DNA of 64,000 nucleotides, taken from contig OY992839.1 in NCBI GenBank assembly GCA_963921425.1, forward strand, positions 11,573,409-11,637,408, written 5' to 3'. A program made the translations under genes and the position numbers. The DNA is from Dryas octopetala (taxonomy: Eukaryota > Streptophyta > Magnoliopsida > Rosales > Rosaceae). Positions 48,400 through 60,230 of the stretch are shown here, piece after piece. The first letter of the stretch is position 1; every line of letters starts with the position of its first letter. Below the pieces are notes generated by a model, which did no database searches, was not told the DNA's origin, and saw nothing but the letters and a program-made list of their open reading frames with translations.

Positions 48400-51044
48400 C
48401 CAGTTGTAACGCCCTGAACCTCGAGCCCATAAAAACACTGAAATATCAACCTTTTAAATTTGTTTTATCTTTCCTTTGAGCCATGCACATAAATATAAAT
48501 AAATAAATTTCTTTCAAATAAAATATTTATGTAAAACCTCCGTATAAAAACATTTAATCAAAACAAAGTGTGTCCCACTGCCTCGACTTCTCATCACTGC
48601 CTCCTCAGCCTGCTTAACCTGCAAAACACAAATAACCACACTGCACCATATCCATGGTACACCGAGTCATTCAAACAAACAACCCGGTAAGCTCACTAGA
48701 GCTCGTATGAGTGAAAAGACTTAATTAACTAACCTCAATAATTTCCTCAATTTCCATACTCAATAAATTATCCATAATAACATCAAAGCATAAATAATAA
48801 ATATCCAATCACATAATATTTCATTCACCAATGATCCAAGCATCAAGATAATCAAAATTCCCTGTATCCATATCAAATCCCACTGATAATAATAATAATC
48901 ATTCTAGCCAATCAATTGCCTAATCGTCAACTATTAACCTCAACCTCAATATTCACATCCTAATTAATAACTTCAATGCATAATCATCCTCATTTCCATC
49001 CTCAAAGATTCAAGCCTAGACTTTACCAAGTCCTAGCCAAACAAATTCCTAGCAAACAAATGCATACACGCAAGCAAAGCAACAATTTAACTATCTAATT
49101 TCACTCACATCGCTCATTAAAATCCCCTTTTTTTAAAACTATTTCTCAAATTCATTTTTAAATCATCTCAAAACTGTAAATCGACCTTTGAAGAACAAAT
49201 AATACTCTCAAACTGTAAAACTATTAAAATGTATGAAATAAAACGTAATGTCCTACTGGAACTATCATTTAAAATGTTTGCTGAATGAAATATCATTTCT
49301 CAAAATACTCCACAATTGAAACCTCACGCCACACTAGTACCCGGAGAACCGCTGGTCATACACTGCCGAGTCATCTCTAGGCAAGTGCAAAGCAATATGT
49401 GATGCTAGTCATACACCGCCGACTAGGCAAGTGCAGAGTAATATGTCATGCTGGTCATACACCGCCAACTAGGTAAGTGCAAAGCAAATGCTGATCATAC
49501 ACCGCTGAATTATCTCAAGGCGAGTGCAGAGCAATACATAATGCTGGTCATACACCGCCGACTGGGCAAGTGCAGAGCAAATGCTGGTCATACACAGCCG
49601 AGTCATCTCTAAGCGAGTGCAGAGCAATTCTATACATGCTGAGGGGGGTACTAATATGGCGGTTTGAAACTGCTTTTGGATATCTCAATAAACCATCTCA
49701 GGAATACTCATCCAGATAAAAACTGAAAATATAATTTTTCAATAAATCCGTTAAATAAAATCATTCTCAAATCATGAAAGCTGCTAGATTCAAATCATTT
49801 TCAAAGGACGAAAATTCAATAATAAAACTTCCCCAAAATAATGCCAAAAATCATTTTCAGAAACTATCTATACTCAATTAAATCAAGAAAAGAGTTGAAT
49901 TCTAAAATGTGCAAAACAATTCGGAAACCAAAAGTCTACTCACAGTCTACTCCGAGCTATACCGAATCCTTTCCGAAATTGATTTCTACTCACGACCCCT
50001 CACTTGTTTGCCATTCAAATCATACTAATACTTCCTCAAAAATTAATTCGATCAATTCTGTATAATAATTGCCTAGTCATCATCCATTAACCTTGACAAT
50101 AAGCATTTCTTCTCTAATTCAGCAACTATTCTCAGGGCAACTCTATAATTCCCAATTAATTCATTAGTCTCAAATCCTCATCAATTCATTCTCATGATCT
50201 AAATCCTACACTTAGCCTTCTCTAACATATAACAACAAACACACAAAACAGACAATTCACTGACGTTACTCTACATTAAAATCCTATAAGTTTCACTTAC
50301 AGTGCAACCACGTGAAATGACCGAAATGCCCTTCACGGCGCCATTGCTCGGATATCAAATTCGGCAGCATAACGGCATTAAGAATGAGATTTCCCGAGCC
50401 CGTGTACCAGAAGGACCTATAAAGGTTCTTAGGACTTCAATTGAGCGGAATTGGGTCAAACAACCACTAACCCGCCGCCAAAAGTAGTGATGGTTCCGAT
50501 GGTGGCAGCGGCGGCACGAACCTCAAGGATCAATTCTCGTAACTGGGTCAACGGTCAAAAGTCGCCGAAAACGGCGGCGGAAGCCGGCGGCTGGCTTGGC
50601 TTCCCGAGCTCATTGCTCTGTCGTGGAGCATCGTCTGGACGAACAGAGACCATGGTTGGACTCACCATGACGAGGGGAACAAAGCCCAGTAGGTCCGGTG
50701 TCATGTCTTGGCCAAAAAAAATCAAATCGTCGGTGGTGGCTCCGTTTCTGTTTTGCATTGTTGCGTTGTCGAGGAGTGGCGGCGAGGTACAAGACTGGGC
50801 TGGGGAGGACGGCCGGCACAAGGGCTGCACGCCGGCAACCTTGGGTCGCAGATAAACTGGCCGGAAAAATTAACCCAGCCTGCTGGTGTCGCGGGAGGGA
50901 GAGTGCAAAGATAGAGAGAGAGAGAGAGAGAGAGTGAACTCGGGGGAGGGTGGTTGGCGTCGGGGTGCTCGCCGGAGGTCGAGGTCGGCGGTGGCTGGCC
51001 GGCGATGGTGGCTGGGAGGGGGTGTGTGCGCGGGGAGGAAGGTT

Positions 51045-51091
<47 letters not shown>

Positions 51092-51458
51092 TCGGGGAGA
51101 GAGAGAGAGAGAAAGAGAGAAAAAAAAATCAGAAAAGAGAGAGAGAGATGTGATTTGGGTTTTAAAAACCATTTAAGTGAAAATTACAAATATGCCCCCG
51201 ACTTTGAACGTCCGTAAAACCCAAACCGTAACTCTGATTTACGTGTGCTTCGTGTCTACAAACTCGTGGACTCGAGACCTTCTCAACAAGCCCTAAGTCA
51301 AAAATGAAAGCCCACTAACTTTAAAAGTCAACTTTTGGGTCAAGCCCAATTTAAAACAAAAATTAAAATTAATTTCCAAATAAATTCTCAAAATCCTTAA
51401 AATAAATTCTCAAAATATTTAAAATAAATCTTTAAAAAATACGGGGTCTCACACCAGC
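48400..51458 (-). mobile_element. 3.05-kb solo-LTR-like insertion A
   Basis: The unit 48405-51453 begins TGTAACGCCCTGAACC and ends CGGGGTCTCACA. It is flanked by CCAGT (48400-48404) and CCAGC (51454-51458), a 4/5 match to a 5-bp duplication. On the minus strand it reads TGTGAGACCCCG ... GGGCGTTACA, the end style of plant Ty3/gypsy LTRs. It interrupts element 1. It has a minisatellite at 49350-49630 and GA tracts at 50913-51170. No gag-pol is present and no second LTR was seen, so a solo LTR is the simplest reading. Confidence 0.65.
49350..49630. repeat. minisatellite in LTR A, about 40-60 bp unit, six copies
   Basis: Each copy contains CTGGTCATACACCGCCGA followed by GGCAAGTGCAGAGCAA. Some copies carry an extra GTCATCTCTA segment. 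Confidence 0.85.
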
Positions 51459-52003
51459 TCCAGCGACCAACCGACCAAAATTGTTCTTTTAATTCGGCAG
51501 TCAGCTGCCGAACATGACTGAAAGTGTTCAGCGTTGTACTTCTGAACGGTTTCACACTTGTTCAGCACTATACTTCCGAACGGTTTCCTTGATATTCGGT
51601 ATTGTACTTCCGAACGGTTTCACGCTTGTTCAGCATTATACTTTCGAACTGTTTCCTTGATGTTCGGTACTGTACTTCTGAACGGCTGCACTTTTTGTTT
51701 TTTTTTTTTTTAAGTTTTGGTTGTCTACTTGGGTGAGATGAGAGAGAGAGAGGGGCTGCGTTAGGGTAGAAGGGTCGGGGTTGTCGCCGAAGAGAAAAGC
51801 CAGAGAGAGGAGAGAGAAGTCAAAGAGAAGATGGGAGGTAGGCGCAGGGTCTTCCTGAAGATGGAGGAGAGAATAGAGAAGAGAGATAGGGTGTGTAAAT
51901 AATTTGTCCTTTAGGGTCTTTTCACATTGGGGCTTTAAGGTAAATTCACTAATTAAGTGATTGGGGAGTGTAAAAAAAAAAAAAAAAGTATGCAAATAGC
52001 AGC

Positions 52004-52387
52004 TTTCTTTTTTCTCCCTTGGAGATATGAGATTTAGAAGTCAAACAAGAAACTCATTGTCATAAAAGGCCTTTTAAGCATTCAATATGACCATTGCTAT
52101 AAGCCTATAAGCCTATAACCTAAGCATAAACCCATATTTACTCACACACTACCCCAAATGATCTCCTCACAAGCTGTGTATGTGTGAGAGAGAAAGAAAG
52201 TGTGTTAGAGAGAGGAAGGGGGTGAGGGTGATAGACGGTGGATGAAGAAAAGCTTTGTGGGTTATTTATTTATTTATTTTTGTTAAATTTAAAATTTAAA
52301 ATATGGTACTGGGTTATAAAATGGGTATGGATGAGGTTTTTGTTAATATAAATATGTGTTATTGGGCTAATCTAATAGCTTTTGAAG
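52004..52387. other. spacer between two related elements
   Basis: Ordinary AT-rich sequence with TATTTATTTATTTATT near 52263-52278. It separates element 1 from element 2. No gene is seen. Confidence 0.4.
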
Positions 52388-53115
52388 GCTGCTATTTGCA
52401 CACTTTTTTTTTTCTTTTTGCACACTCTTCTTTAAAAAAAAAAAATCAAAGGGAAAAGACACATACACCCCATCATTCTCAGACAAAAAAAAAACACACA
52501 CACTCAGCCCCTCCCCCTCCCCTTCCCTCACCTCGACCACCTCCCCTCCTTCACCCGACCCACCTATCCCCTCCCCCCTCACCAAACCACCGTGAGCAGC
52601 ACCCGAGCCCCACCCCCAACCCCCTCCTCTCTCCTCCCTCCATTTCTCTCTTTGCTCTCTCCTTCGTTTGGCATTGGTCCGCCGAAAATTTGAGTTTCTT
52701 TTGGCAGTCACCCACCGAAGATCCACGACCCATTCGACATGTAGCCGACGAACCAGCTGCGATTTTTTTGTTGGCAGTGGTGCTTCGCTGTGGTTGCAGC
52801 AGGTACAGGCGCAGCGTCGCAGGATAGCTCAGAGAAGAAGGGTGAGGCTCGACTTGTTGTGCTCAGCGATGGGGAGCTAGCTGGAGGCGATGTGCTCGGC
52901 CATTGGTATTGCAGGCGAAACGAAGGAAGGTGTGCAACTCGACTTTTTCACATACAGAGAAAGGGAGAGAGGAGAGAGGGAAGGAATGAGGGAGGTGGTC
53001 GGGGTGAAGGAGGAGAAGGGGCTGGTGTATGTGTGTGTTTTTTTTGTCTGTTGATGAGGGTGTACAAAGAGAGAAAATGGAGTTGGACTTTGGGTGAGGG
53101 AAAGAGAGAGGGGTC

Positions 53116-55940
53116 TTTTCTGACAGGACCGCCCCCAGATCCCACCCTAAAACCCAGAGAGGTCCTGTGGAGTCCAAAAATCAAGGAAAATCCTACCGAA
53201 AATTCGGCAGAACTTCCCCTGAAAATGGACTAACCCAAAAATTTTCAAAACTTGTTAAAGCATTTCTAAATCATCAGCTACCTCTACCACAACCAAAAAG
53301 GGTCTCAGACCCAACAATTTCAAAGAAAAACCATCTTAAAATTTAAAAGTGATTATCAGAGCCACTAATCTATTACAAGGAATTTTTTTACACAATGAAA
53401 ATGGCGCTTACAAGGTCGAGTAAGGATATGGACGTATATGCCTCGACGTGATTGGCTCGACCTCCACCAAAGCTACTACCTGGGGAAAAAATTAACAAAC
53501 AGAGAAAATGTGAGACAAACTCAGTGAGTGGACGAGTTAAGAAAACGAAACATAAAATTTATTTATCCTTTTAGAAGTCTTAAAATAAAAATCTCTAAGA
53601 CCTCACAATTGTTCTTTGCAATTCCCCAGTTTCAAAACCATTTCGCAATCCATTTTCGAAAATTATCTCAAATAAATCTCAATATACTTAAAAGGTAATA
53701 AAACTGTTCAAGATGAAAAATATCAAATCTGAACCGAAGTTATCTTTGTAAACTGATATCTCAAAACACTTATACTTAAAATTCACACTATACTCTTACT
53801 CGTACTGTAGACAATGTCCTGGCCACAAATCCCGCACACGGGCAGGCTCAAATCCTGGCCACAATCTCGTACGGAGGGGTCACTCTGCACGGGCAGGCTC
53901 GTATCCTGGCCACAATCTCGTACGGAAGGGTCACTCCGCACGGGCAGGCTCGTATCCTAGCCATAATCTCGTACGGAGGGGGATCACTCCACACGGGCAA
54001 GCTCGTATCTTGGCCATAATCTCGTACGGAGGGGGTCACTCCGCACGAGCAGGCTCGTATCCTGGCCACAATCCCGTGCATTTAACACAGGCAGGCTCGA
54101 TCGATCAATAAGTGCATTTACACATCAGTTTTTTTAAATACTCTTTTCACAATTCCCTTTAACAACCCAACTCATCAAACATGTGTCATTCCTCAAATCA
54201 CAACGTCTCAAACAGAATATCATTTGAAGAAGGTTTAAATAAGAATTCTCAACTCAAATTCACCATTAAATCAATGAAATCAAAATCATCTAGAAACATA
54301 AACATTTATAAAACAATGTCCACTCACAGTGCGAAATCAACGTTGATCCTCTGTCGAATTGTCTTGAGCCTCATTGATATTGCCTATAATACACGCAAAT
54401 AATTATAGAATTTGGTTCGGCTCAACGAAAATATAAACTGCGTGTGTGAACCTAAACATTCAGCCCAACTTACATTCTTCACCACTGTTAGATAAATCGC
54501 TTCCCAAAAATAAAACGCTCCCAAATCCATTCCCAAAAACCTGTCTGGCTGAACCTAATTTCACCCAAAGATCTAAAACAAATCCCAAACTTAAAAAGAA
54601 ACTTGTTTGAGGCTCACTTCGATCGGAAAACTCGTCCTAGAGTGAAATCTGTATTAACAAAGTCTCAAACTAGTTCTAAAATAACTTCGTTTTTCTCCAA
54701 CAATAATCGACACATCCAAAACCAACAATTCACACCAAGTTTGTCCATTAATAATCTCTTAGTTATAAATTTATAATGGGGTTCGAATTTACTGAAAGTG
54801 TCGCCCAAAGTGACTGCCCTAAAACAATTTTTTTAGCCAAGAAATGCCAAATCCCTCAAACCCATTCAATCCTTCAATCTTAAACCACAATTGGGGTTCC
54901 TAGGAATAGAATTTGTTAAACAAAACAACAAGAATAGCCCTTTTAACCAGAATAAAAGCAACCTGAAATGGCCCTACACTCCCCAAATTCGAACTTCCAC
55001 TTAAGCTCAAAATGTAACAACAATAACTTAAGAGAATTAAAGCCCACTAAGAAAGTAAGAAAACCCACTAACCAAATTCTTGATCGGAGCTCGAAGGTGG
55101 CCGGAATCGGCAAGAGAAGCCGGCGGCTGGGGGAGTTTTCTCCGGCTGTTTTCTGCTCGAGGGCACACCGATCGGCGGAGGGGAGCTCGAGGGAGCACCG
55201 ATCGGCGGAGGGGAGCTCGAGGGAGGACGGCCGGCCCACAGGGGTCACGCCGGTGGCCTCGTGTCGCTGGGACAGTGGTCGAAGGCTGTCCTCCAGTGGT
55301 GGTGCTGCGCGCACAGAGGGGAAGAGAGAGGAGAGAGAGAGAGAAAAAAGAGAGTGAACTCGGGGGGGGGGGGTGGTCGGCGTTGGGGTGCTCGCCGGAG
55401 GTCGAAGTCGGCGGGGGTGGCCGGCGATGGTGTCTCGGAGGGGGTGCGTGTGCACGGGGAGGAAAATTCTAGAGAGCCCCAGAGAAGTCGCGGGGGGGGG
55501 GGGGGAAGAGAAAAAAAATGTGAGAGGGAGACTGACTTTGGGTTTTTAAAACTCATTTCTGTAAATTTACAAAATTGCCCTTCGCTTCAATTGCCCGTAT
55601 CTCTCAAACCGTAACTCGGATCGACGCATGCTACGTGTCTACGAACTCGTGGGCTTGAGACCTATTCAACGTGCCAAGTCGAAGACGAAAGCCCACTAAT
55701 TTTAAAAATCAACTTTTGGGTCAAACCCAATTTAAAACAGAAATTAAAAAATTAAACTAAAACCTTTTTATTTTCAAAATAATTCCCCAAAATAATCCAA
55801 ATAAATTCTCAAAATATTTAAAATAACTTTTGAAAAAAATACGAAGTCTCACAATTTATTTTCTCACTACGCCTCTAAATGGCCATTACAAATAAAAATT
55901 TAGATTTCTCATGAAATTTGAGTCGGGTCATTACATTTTC
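53116..55940 (-). mobile_element. 2.8-kb solo-LTR-like insertion B
   Basis: The unit 53121-55935 starts TGACAGGACCGCC and ends GGGTCATTACA. It is flanked by a perfect 5-bp duplication, TTTTC (53116-53120 and 55936-55940). On the minus strand it reads TGTAATGACCCGACTC ... GGTCCTGTCA. Its right part (about 55540-55853) is clearly related to 51150-51453 of insertion A, sharing AAACCGTAACTC, CGTGTCTAC, AACTCGTGG and AAAGCCCACTAA. The two belong to one family but differ at both ends. A minisatellite lies at 53820-54090. No gag-pol was seen. Confidence 0.75.
53820..54090. repeat. 57-bp minisatellite in LTR B, about five copies
   Basis: Units contain CACGGGCAGGCTCGTATCC, TGGCCACAATCTCGTACGGA and GGGTCACTC. 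The period is a multiple of three, so the minus strand translates to a repeated RIRACPCGVTPPYEIVA peptide (53848-54081), which I treat as incidental. Confidence 0.85.
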
Positions 55941-55983
55941 CCTTTGATATTTTTTTTTTTAAGAAGGGTGTGCAAATAGCATC

Positions 55984-56905
55984 TTTTATAAAATAGTCCC
56001 TCATATGAGCCATTCTATTATTTGGTCTAAGAAAACTCCAATTAATTAGAACCCTAAGAACTGGCTGACCCTAATTTACTATAAACTCACTAACACCCGG
56101 CCATCACACCCATCACATTAGTTAAATACATAATTTAACCATATAATTTTTAATGAAAAAAGAATTAAACTTTGCACCTCAATTTGGATTCATGGCCTTA
56201 GAAGAATTAAATATTTTTCAAAGTCTCAAAATTCAATCACGTGCCCATAATTAAAATCAAATAATTAGATGAAAATTGAATAGCTATAAGTCAAATAAAC
56301 AATTAAAGCATAAGTTTTTTTTTTTTTTTTCCTGAATGAAAGCATAAATAGGTTAATAGTTATGCTTCAAGTAGTACCATAACTACTTGAAGCTATTTTA
56401 TCATGCATACGTCTTTTTTTATTGTGCATACGTCTTTTTTTATTGTACATATGTCGTTTTTTTCTTTTCAGATATTAGAAAAATTAGGAAAAACGTGTCC
56501 AATGTTTTTTTATTGGCTAGTGGCTTTTTTTTTCCTTAATTTTAATGTGATTGCTGATTTTTTCTTAACTTTTATATTTATTTTTCTTAGACTAAAGTTG
56601 GATAAAAAATAACCTCTTTTTCAAAAACTTCTTAAACATGGTTGGTCACTTTTTTTTTTTTTCTTAGTTTTAATATTTAGTTTTACAAATTTTATCCCCT
56701 TTAAATAAAATGTTTTCAACATAATATTTATTAACCAGGGACAATTTTGGAACTATGAATGTTTCACCAAACTTGGGGGTTCTTTTTAGGGTGCTTTAAG
56801 TAGAAGCTCCAAATGAGAAAGAAAGATAAGCCCAAGTTCACCAGCCAAAAACTTAAGTTGCAGGACAAAAAATCAACTAAGTGCTAGGTAATTTTTACCG
56901 AACGC
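55984..56905. other. AT-rich spacer, no gene seen
   Basis: Contains T-runs and a short triplicated TTTTTTTATTGT(G/A)CATACGTC word near 56400-56455. No coding or RNA feature is supported. Confidence 0.4.
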
Positions 56906-57075
56906 TCGGCAGTTGCACATGCAACCTAAAACCTGCATCTACAACCTAAAACTTGCATTTATAACCTAAAATCTGTCATCTGCAACCTAAAATTTGTCAT
57001 CTGCAACCTAAAAAGATGCATCTGCAGCCTAAAAATTTGTATATGCATTTACATTCGCTGAGTGCTCGGAAGCTT
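56906..57075. repeat. short tandem repeat bounded by inverted GCTCGG words
   Basis: About seven copies of a roughly 20-22 bp unit, GCATCTGCAACCTAAAA with variants, between 56916 and 57035. ACCGAACGCTCGG on the left (about 56898) and CGCTGAGTGCTCGG on the right (about 57057) form a short imperfect inverted pair, so this may be a small mobile unit. Confidence 0.55.
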
Positions 57076-57326
57076 GTTTCTGGTCTCTAGGCGCCCACGC
57101 GAATAGATTGGGCTTCAACTTAATTTTTTATTTAGGTGGATTTTCAGTTATGAACCTTGGATTTTTTTATCTTTAGGAGTAATTTATTATTCTTCTTATA
57201 TATAAATAGAGATAAAAATAAGGGAGACTTAGAGTCCAGTCCATTTTATGAGTCTTTCTTAGACTAAGACCGGTAGTGATTTAGAATTTTTAATTAAGTC
57301 CTTTTATTTTTCTTCTTTGACGACTG

Positions 57327-57394
57327 TATGTTAGGTTTTAACTTCAAGATTTTGGGCTCTGCCCAAAATCTCGGAGTTAAAACCTAACATGCAG
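57327..57394. repeat. compact hairpin
   Basis: TGTTAGGTTTTAACTTC and AGATTTTGGGC are followed, after only a few bases, by GCCCAAAATCT and GGAGTTAAAACCTAACA. The stem is about 30 bp with few mismatches. A single transcript would fold tightly. It may be a small foldback element. Confidence 0.7.
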
Positions 57395-58753
57395 TCTTTA
57401 CAAAGCTCACTCTACACCTTAGGAGGGGAAATACTCTTCAAATAAATCAAAGGAAATACCCTTCAAATCGGGAAAGACCTTTATTATAAATTAAAATGAT
57501 TTTCTTATAAATTAAAATGACTTTATTATAAATTAAAAGGATTTTCTTATAAATTTTAAAACATCTTCGGTTTCCATCTAAAAACTGTTTTTCTAAAGAA
57601 CTTAAGTCTAATTATCTCTAAAAATAATGAATGAGGCACCACCTTATATCTCAACTTATTGATTCTACTTACTGTAAATAAATAAGGTATAGAGTAGGCC
57701 CATAAATGAATAAATGACAAACTCTCATATCAGTTGCGATTTATAAAATTGGGATATAAAATAATTTGGGTATACATAGAAATTATAATTTGGGTAATAA
57801 AATAAAATATTAAAAAACAATTAGATAAATCAATATATAAGAGTGAGAGTGATATATTACATGTCTTCTTTAAAAGCAAATTGAGGACTCGTAAGGCCAT
57901 CAGCAATAGGCCGGTGAGAGTGAGAGTGAGAGTGATATGAGTTTGATGTATGAGAATCACACTCTTACATTAGGCCGGAAAAGTGAGAGTGAGAGTGAGA
58001 GTGAGTGAGTCCAATAAATGAGGGTCATGTATAGGTCCACATGAGAGTAATAAAGAGTGGGACCTGCACCAAAAGTGAAGACCATCAGAATGCATATGGC
58101 TAACCGCCCCCGACCTACAACTGACAATTGTTTTTTTTTTTTTTCAAACTTGGGCAGTGTGTTGGCGAAATCTGGGCCCTCCAAAATAGTGATCGTCGCT
58201 CATCCAACGACTCACATTATTTGTCCATTAATTTCAAAATAAAAAATTCATAAAAAATCAGAAAATTCAGAAAAAATGCCAAAAAATCACAACCTCTATA
58301 AAGTCATTCTCATATTTTCACTCACTCATCTATCTTTTGCATACTAACTTGTTTGTGAAACACAAATGAATTGTGTTGTGTTTACTATTTTATGCATTTC
58401 AAACATTAAAAAATAACAAACAACTTGAAAGACAATTTGGTGTAGAGAAAATATATAAATTATAATTTGGGTAATAAAATAAAATATTCAAATATATTCA
58501 ATATTGACCTTATATTAAAAGATCTCTTTAAAATAAAACCAATAATATAATTTTTATCAATATTTAAGGTATAAATTATAACTTAACTATCACTTCATCT
58601 TAATTAGGCTTAATTTAATTAAGTATACAGATATAACTCTCAACATTACTATAACTTTAACACATATAACTATCATTTTTAGATCACAAAATCATTTTTC
58701 ATATGGCAATTACACTCACTCAATCATTGTGGAAGACCTAAAAGAAGGGATAA
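57395..58753. repeat. AT-rich spacer with GAGAGT repeats
   Basis: Most is featureless. At 57910-58010 two related blocks carry TAGGCCGG followed by (GAGAGT)n runs, separated by about 60 bp. TTATAAATTAAAA words repeat near 57490-57555. No gene is seen. Confidence 0.5.
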
Positions 58754-59525
58754 GGATCCTCTGCCAGGCTTTCTCTACCAGACTTGTGCCAAGCTTTTGA
58801 TCTTGGCTATTGAAAGGATTCAATGGTTATGACTGCACACTATTTTTAAGACCTACCTACCATATTTTTAAAAAATAAAATTAAAAGAATTTAAAAAACT
58901 AAAAGAAAACAAAAATGCAGAAATAAATCCTAGCCCCAGCCCCAACCCACCTCCCTCCCTCTCCAGCCAGCAGCCCCACCGCCGGCGACCCCACTGCTGC
59001 ATCTCTCTCTAACTCTCTTTGTTTTTTTTTCTCTCTCTGGTAGAGAAAGTATGGCAGAGGATGAGTTTTTTTGTCTGATGTAGTAAATGGGTTTTCAATG
59101 TTTTCTCATGTCCTATACCTTGTTTCATTTAACTAGAAACTATAATGGGAAAGACTGGTGAGAGAACTTTGCAAAGAATAACTGGTGGCCGGAGAGGGAG
59201 GGAGGTGGGTTGGGGATGAGATTTTTTTCTGCATTTTTTTTTTCTTTTAGTTTTTAAAAATATGGTAGGTGAGTCTTGAAAATATTGTGCAATCATAATC
59301 ATTGGATCCTTTCAATGGCCAAGATAAAAAACCATTGGATTTGTTTCTGCATTTGTTTTCTTTTAGTTTTTTAAATTCTTTTTTTATAATTTTTTTAGTT
59401 TTATTTTTAAAAAATATGGTAGGTGAATCTTAAAAATAGTGTGCAGTCATAACCATTAGATCCGTTGAATATCAAAAGCCTGGCACAAGTCTGTCTGGTA
59501 GAAAGTTTGGCAGAGGATCCTAGGC
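58754..59525. mobile_element. inverted-repeat element with partly duplicated right arm
   Basis: GGATCCTCTGCCAGGCTTTC and CCAGACTTGTGCCAAGC (58754-58800) pair with GCCTGGCACAAGTCTG and GTTTGGCAGAGGATCC (59479-59520). Pairing continues inward to about 58960 (CCCAACCCACCTCCCTCCCT). The right side has the ATATGGTAGGTGA ... CATAACCATT segment twice (about 59260 and 59415), a partial tandem duplication. There is no coding content. Confidence 0.75.
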
Positions 59526-60230
59526 CAGAATGTCATCTACCTTCTCATTTTCCGTTCTTTGCATGACGTGACATCTGTACTTTTGAAAGTGAAGTTGGAA
59601 AGGGGAAGTAGATAGCATTCCTCACCTTGTACAATCCCATGTGATATTATTGGGATTGCAAGGGGCGGCCTATCTGTATGCACAATATACTATAGACTTA
59701 TATAGTTTAGCTTTGTTTATTGAGACTTGAGAGATTGTTCTCCGACAGTGGTGTCAAATAAAAAGTATAGCATCAATGCAGTGGGTGCCTGGGTGATCGC
59801 ATGATTCGCATCAATGCAAAAAAGATTGTTCAAGACTTTATCTTGTTTTGGAGGGATCTCAATCCCGCTTACAGAGAAAAAAACAAAAAAAAAAAAAAAA
59901 GCAAAAAAAATTATGTGGACTGGTAGAGTGGTAGGTAAGGTCCGTAACTGTAAGGACATCTGGACATGTTGGAATAGTAGCAAAAAAGTTTAAAATATCA
60001 GGACCGAAAACTTTTAAAAATATCCAACGTGCAATACCAGGTGGCGGTTCCTATGAGTTCCTTCCTTGAATATCGGGTCAACAAAGATTCCGCTTCGAGA
60101 GAGAGAGAGAGAGAGAGCGCCAATTCCAATGCCAATGCCATGAGACTACGAGAGTAACAGAGAGAAAGAGTGTATTATTATTGCAAACTTTTCCCGGAGA
60201 ATTTTCTCGGAGCTGAGAAAGAGCGAGAAA
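59526..60230 (+). promoter_or_regulatory. upstream region of the TVP15-like gene
   Basis: Intergenic DNA with an A-run near 59880-59900. A GA tract (60097-60117) lies about 110-135 bases before the start codon, probably in the 5' UTR or core promoter, where BPC/GAGA factors could bind. No TATA box was assigned. Confidence 0.35.

Larger units (their letters stand above)
47746..52003. mobile_element. terminal-inverted-repeat element 1, split by a solo-LTR-like insertion
   Basis: The left end GCTGCTATTTGCACAC (47746) is mirrored by TGCAAATAGCAGC at 51991-52003. The element proper is 47746-48404 plus 51454-52003, about 1.2 kb. Its left half carries CT tracts and repeats of CTCTGTCCAGCTCCGGCGAC. 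It encodes no transposase. T-runs at both flanks prevent a safe call of the target duplication. The same terminus occurs in elements at 52388 and 63757. Confidence 0.7.
52388..55983. mobile_element. terminal-inverted-repeat element 2, split by a second solo-LTR-like insertion
   Basis: The left end GGCTGCTATTTGCACAC (52388) is mirrored by GGGTGTGCAAATAGCATC at about 55966-55983. Subtracting the insertion 53121-55935 plus one 5-bp duplication leaves about 780 bp. Inverted similarity extends inward: AAAAAATCAAAGGGAAAAGA on the left, and on the right TTTTCCCTTTGAT after the insertion. No transposase frame is present. The interior 53040-53120, inverted, matches the start of element 3 at 63757. Confidence 0.7.

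Noticed and set aside
48009..48479. Several 97-114 codon frames on both strands
   Set aside because: All are built on CT tracts and a CT-rich minisatellite inside a mobile element.
50451..51217. Overlapping GC-rich frames on both strands
   Set aside because: They overlap in several frames within insertion A and rely on GA tracts. No recognisable motif or start context.
52380..52390. A 9-bp target duplication for element 2
   Set aside because: The flanks CTTTTGAAG and CTTTTATAA agree at only six of nine positions, too weak to claim.
52303..53233. Frames of 119-174 codons
   Set aside because: They are low-complexity proline/serine or Arg/Gly frames spanning element 2 ends; no domain is visible.
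53848..54081. Minus-strand repeated peptide frame (19-residue unit)
   Set aside because: The 57-bp minisatellite period keeps frame by arithmetic; no start context or flanking exon supports a protein.
54943..55614. Frames of 103-170 codons on both strands
   Set aside because: They lie inside insertion B, overlap each other antisense and include G-runs. No protein family features.
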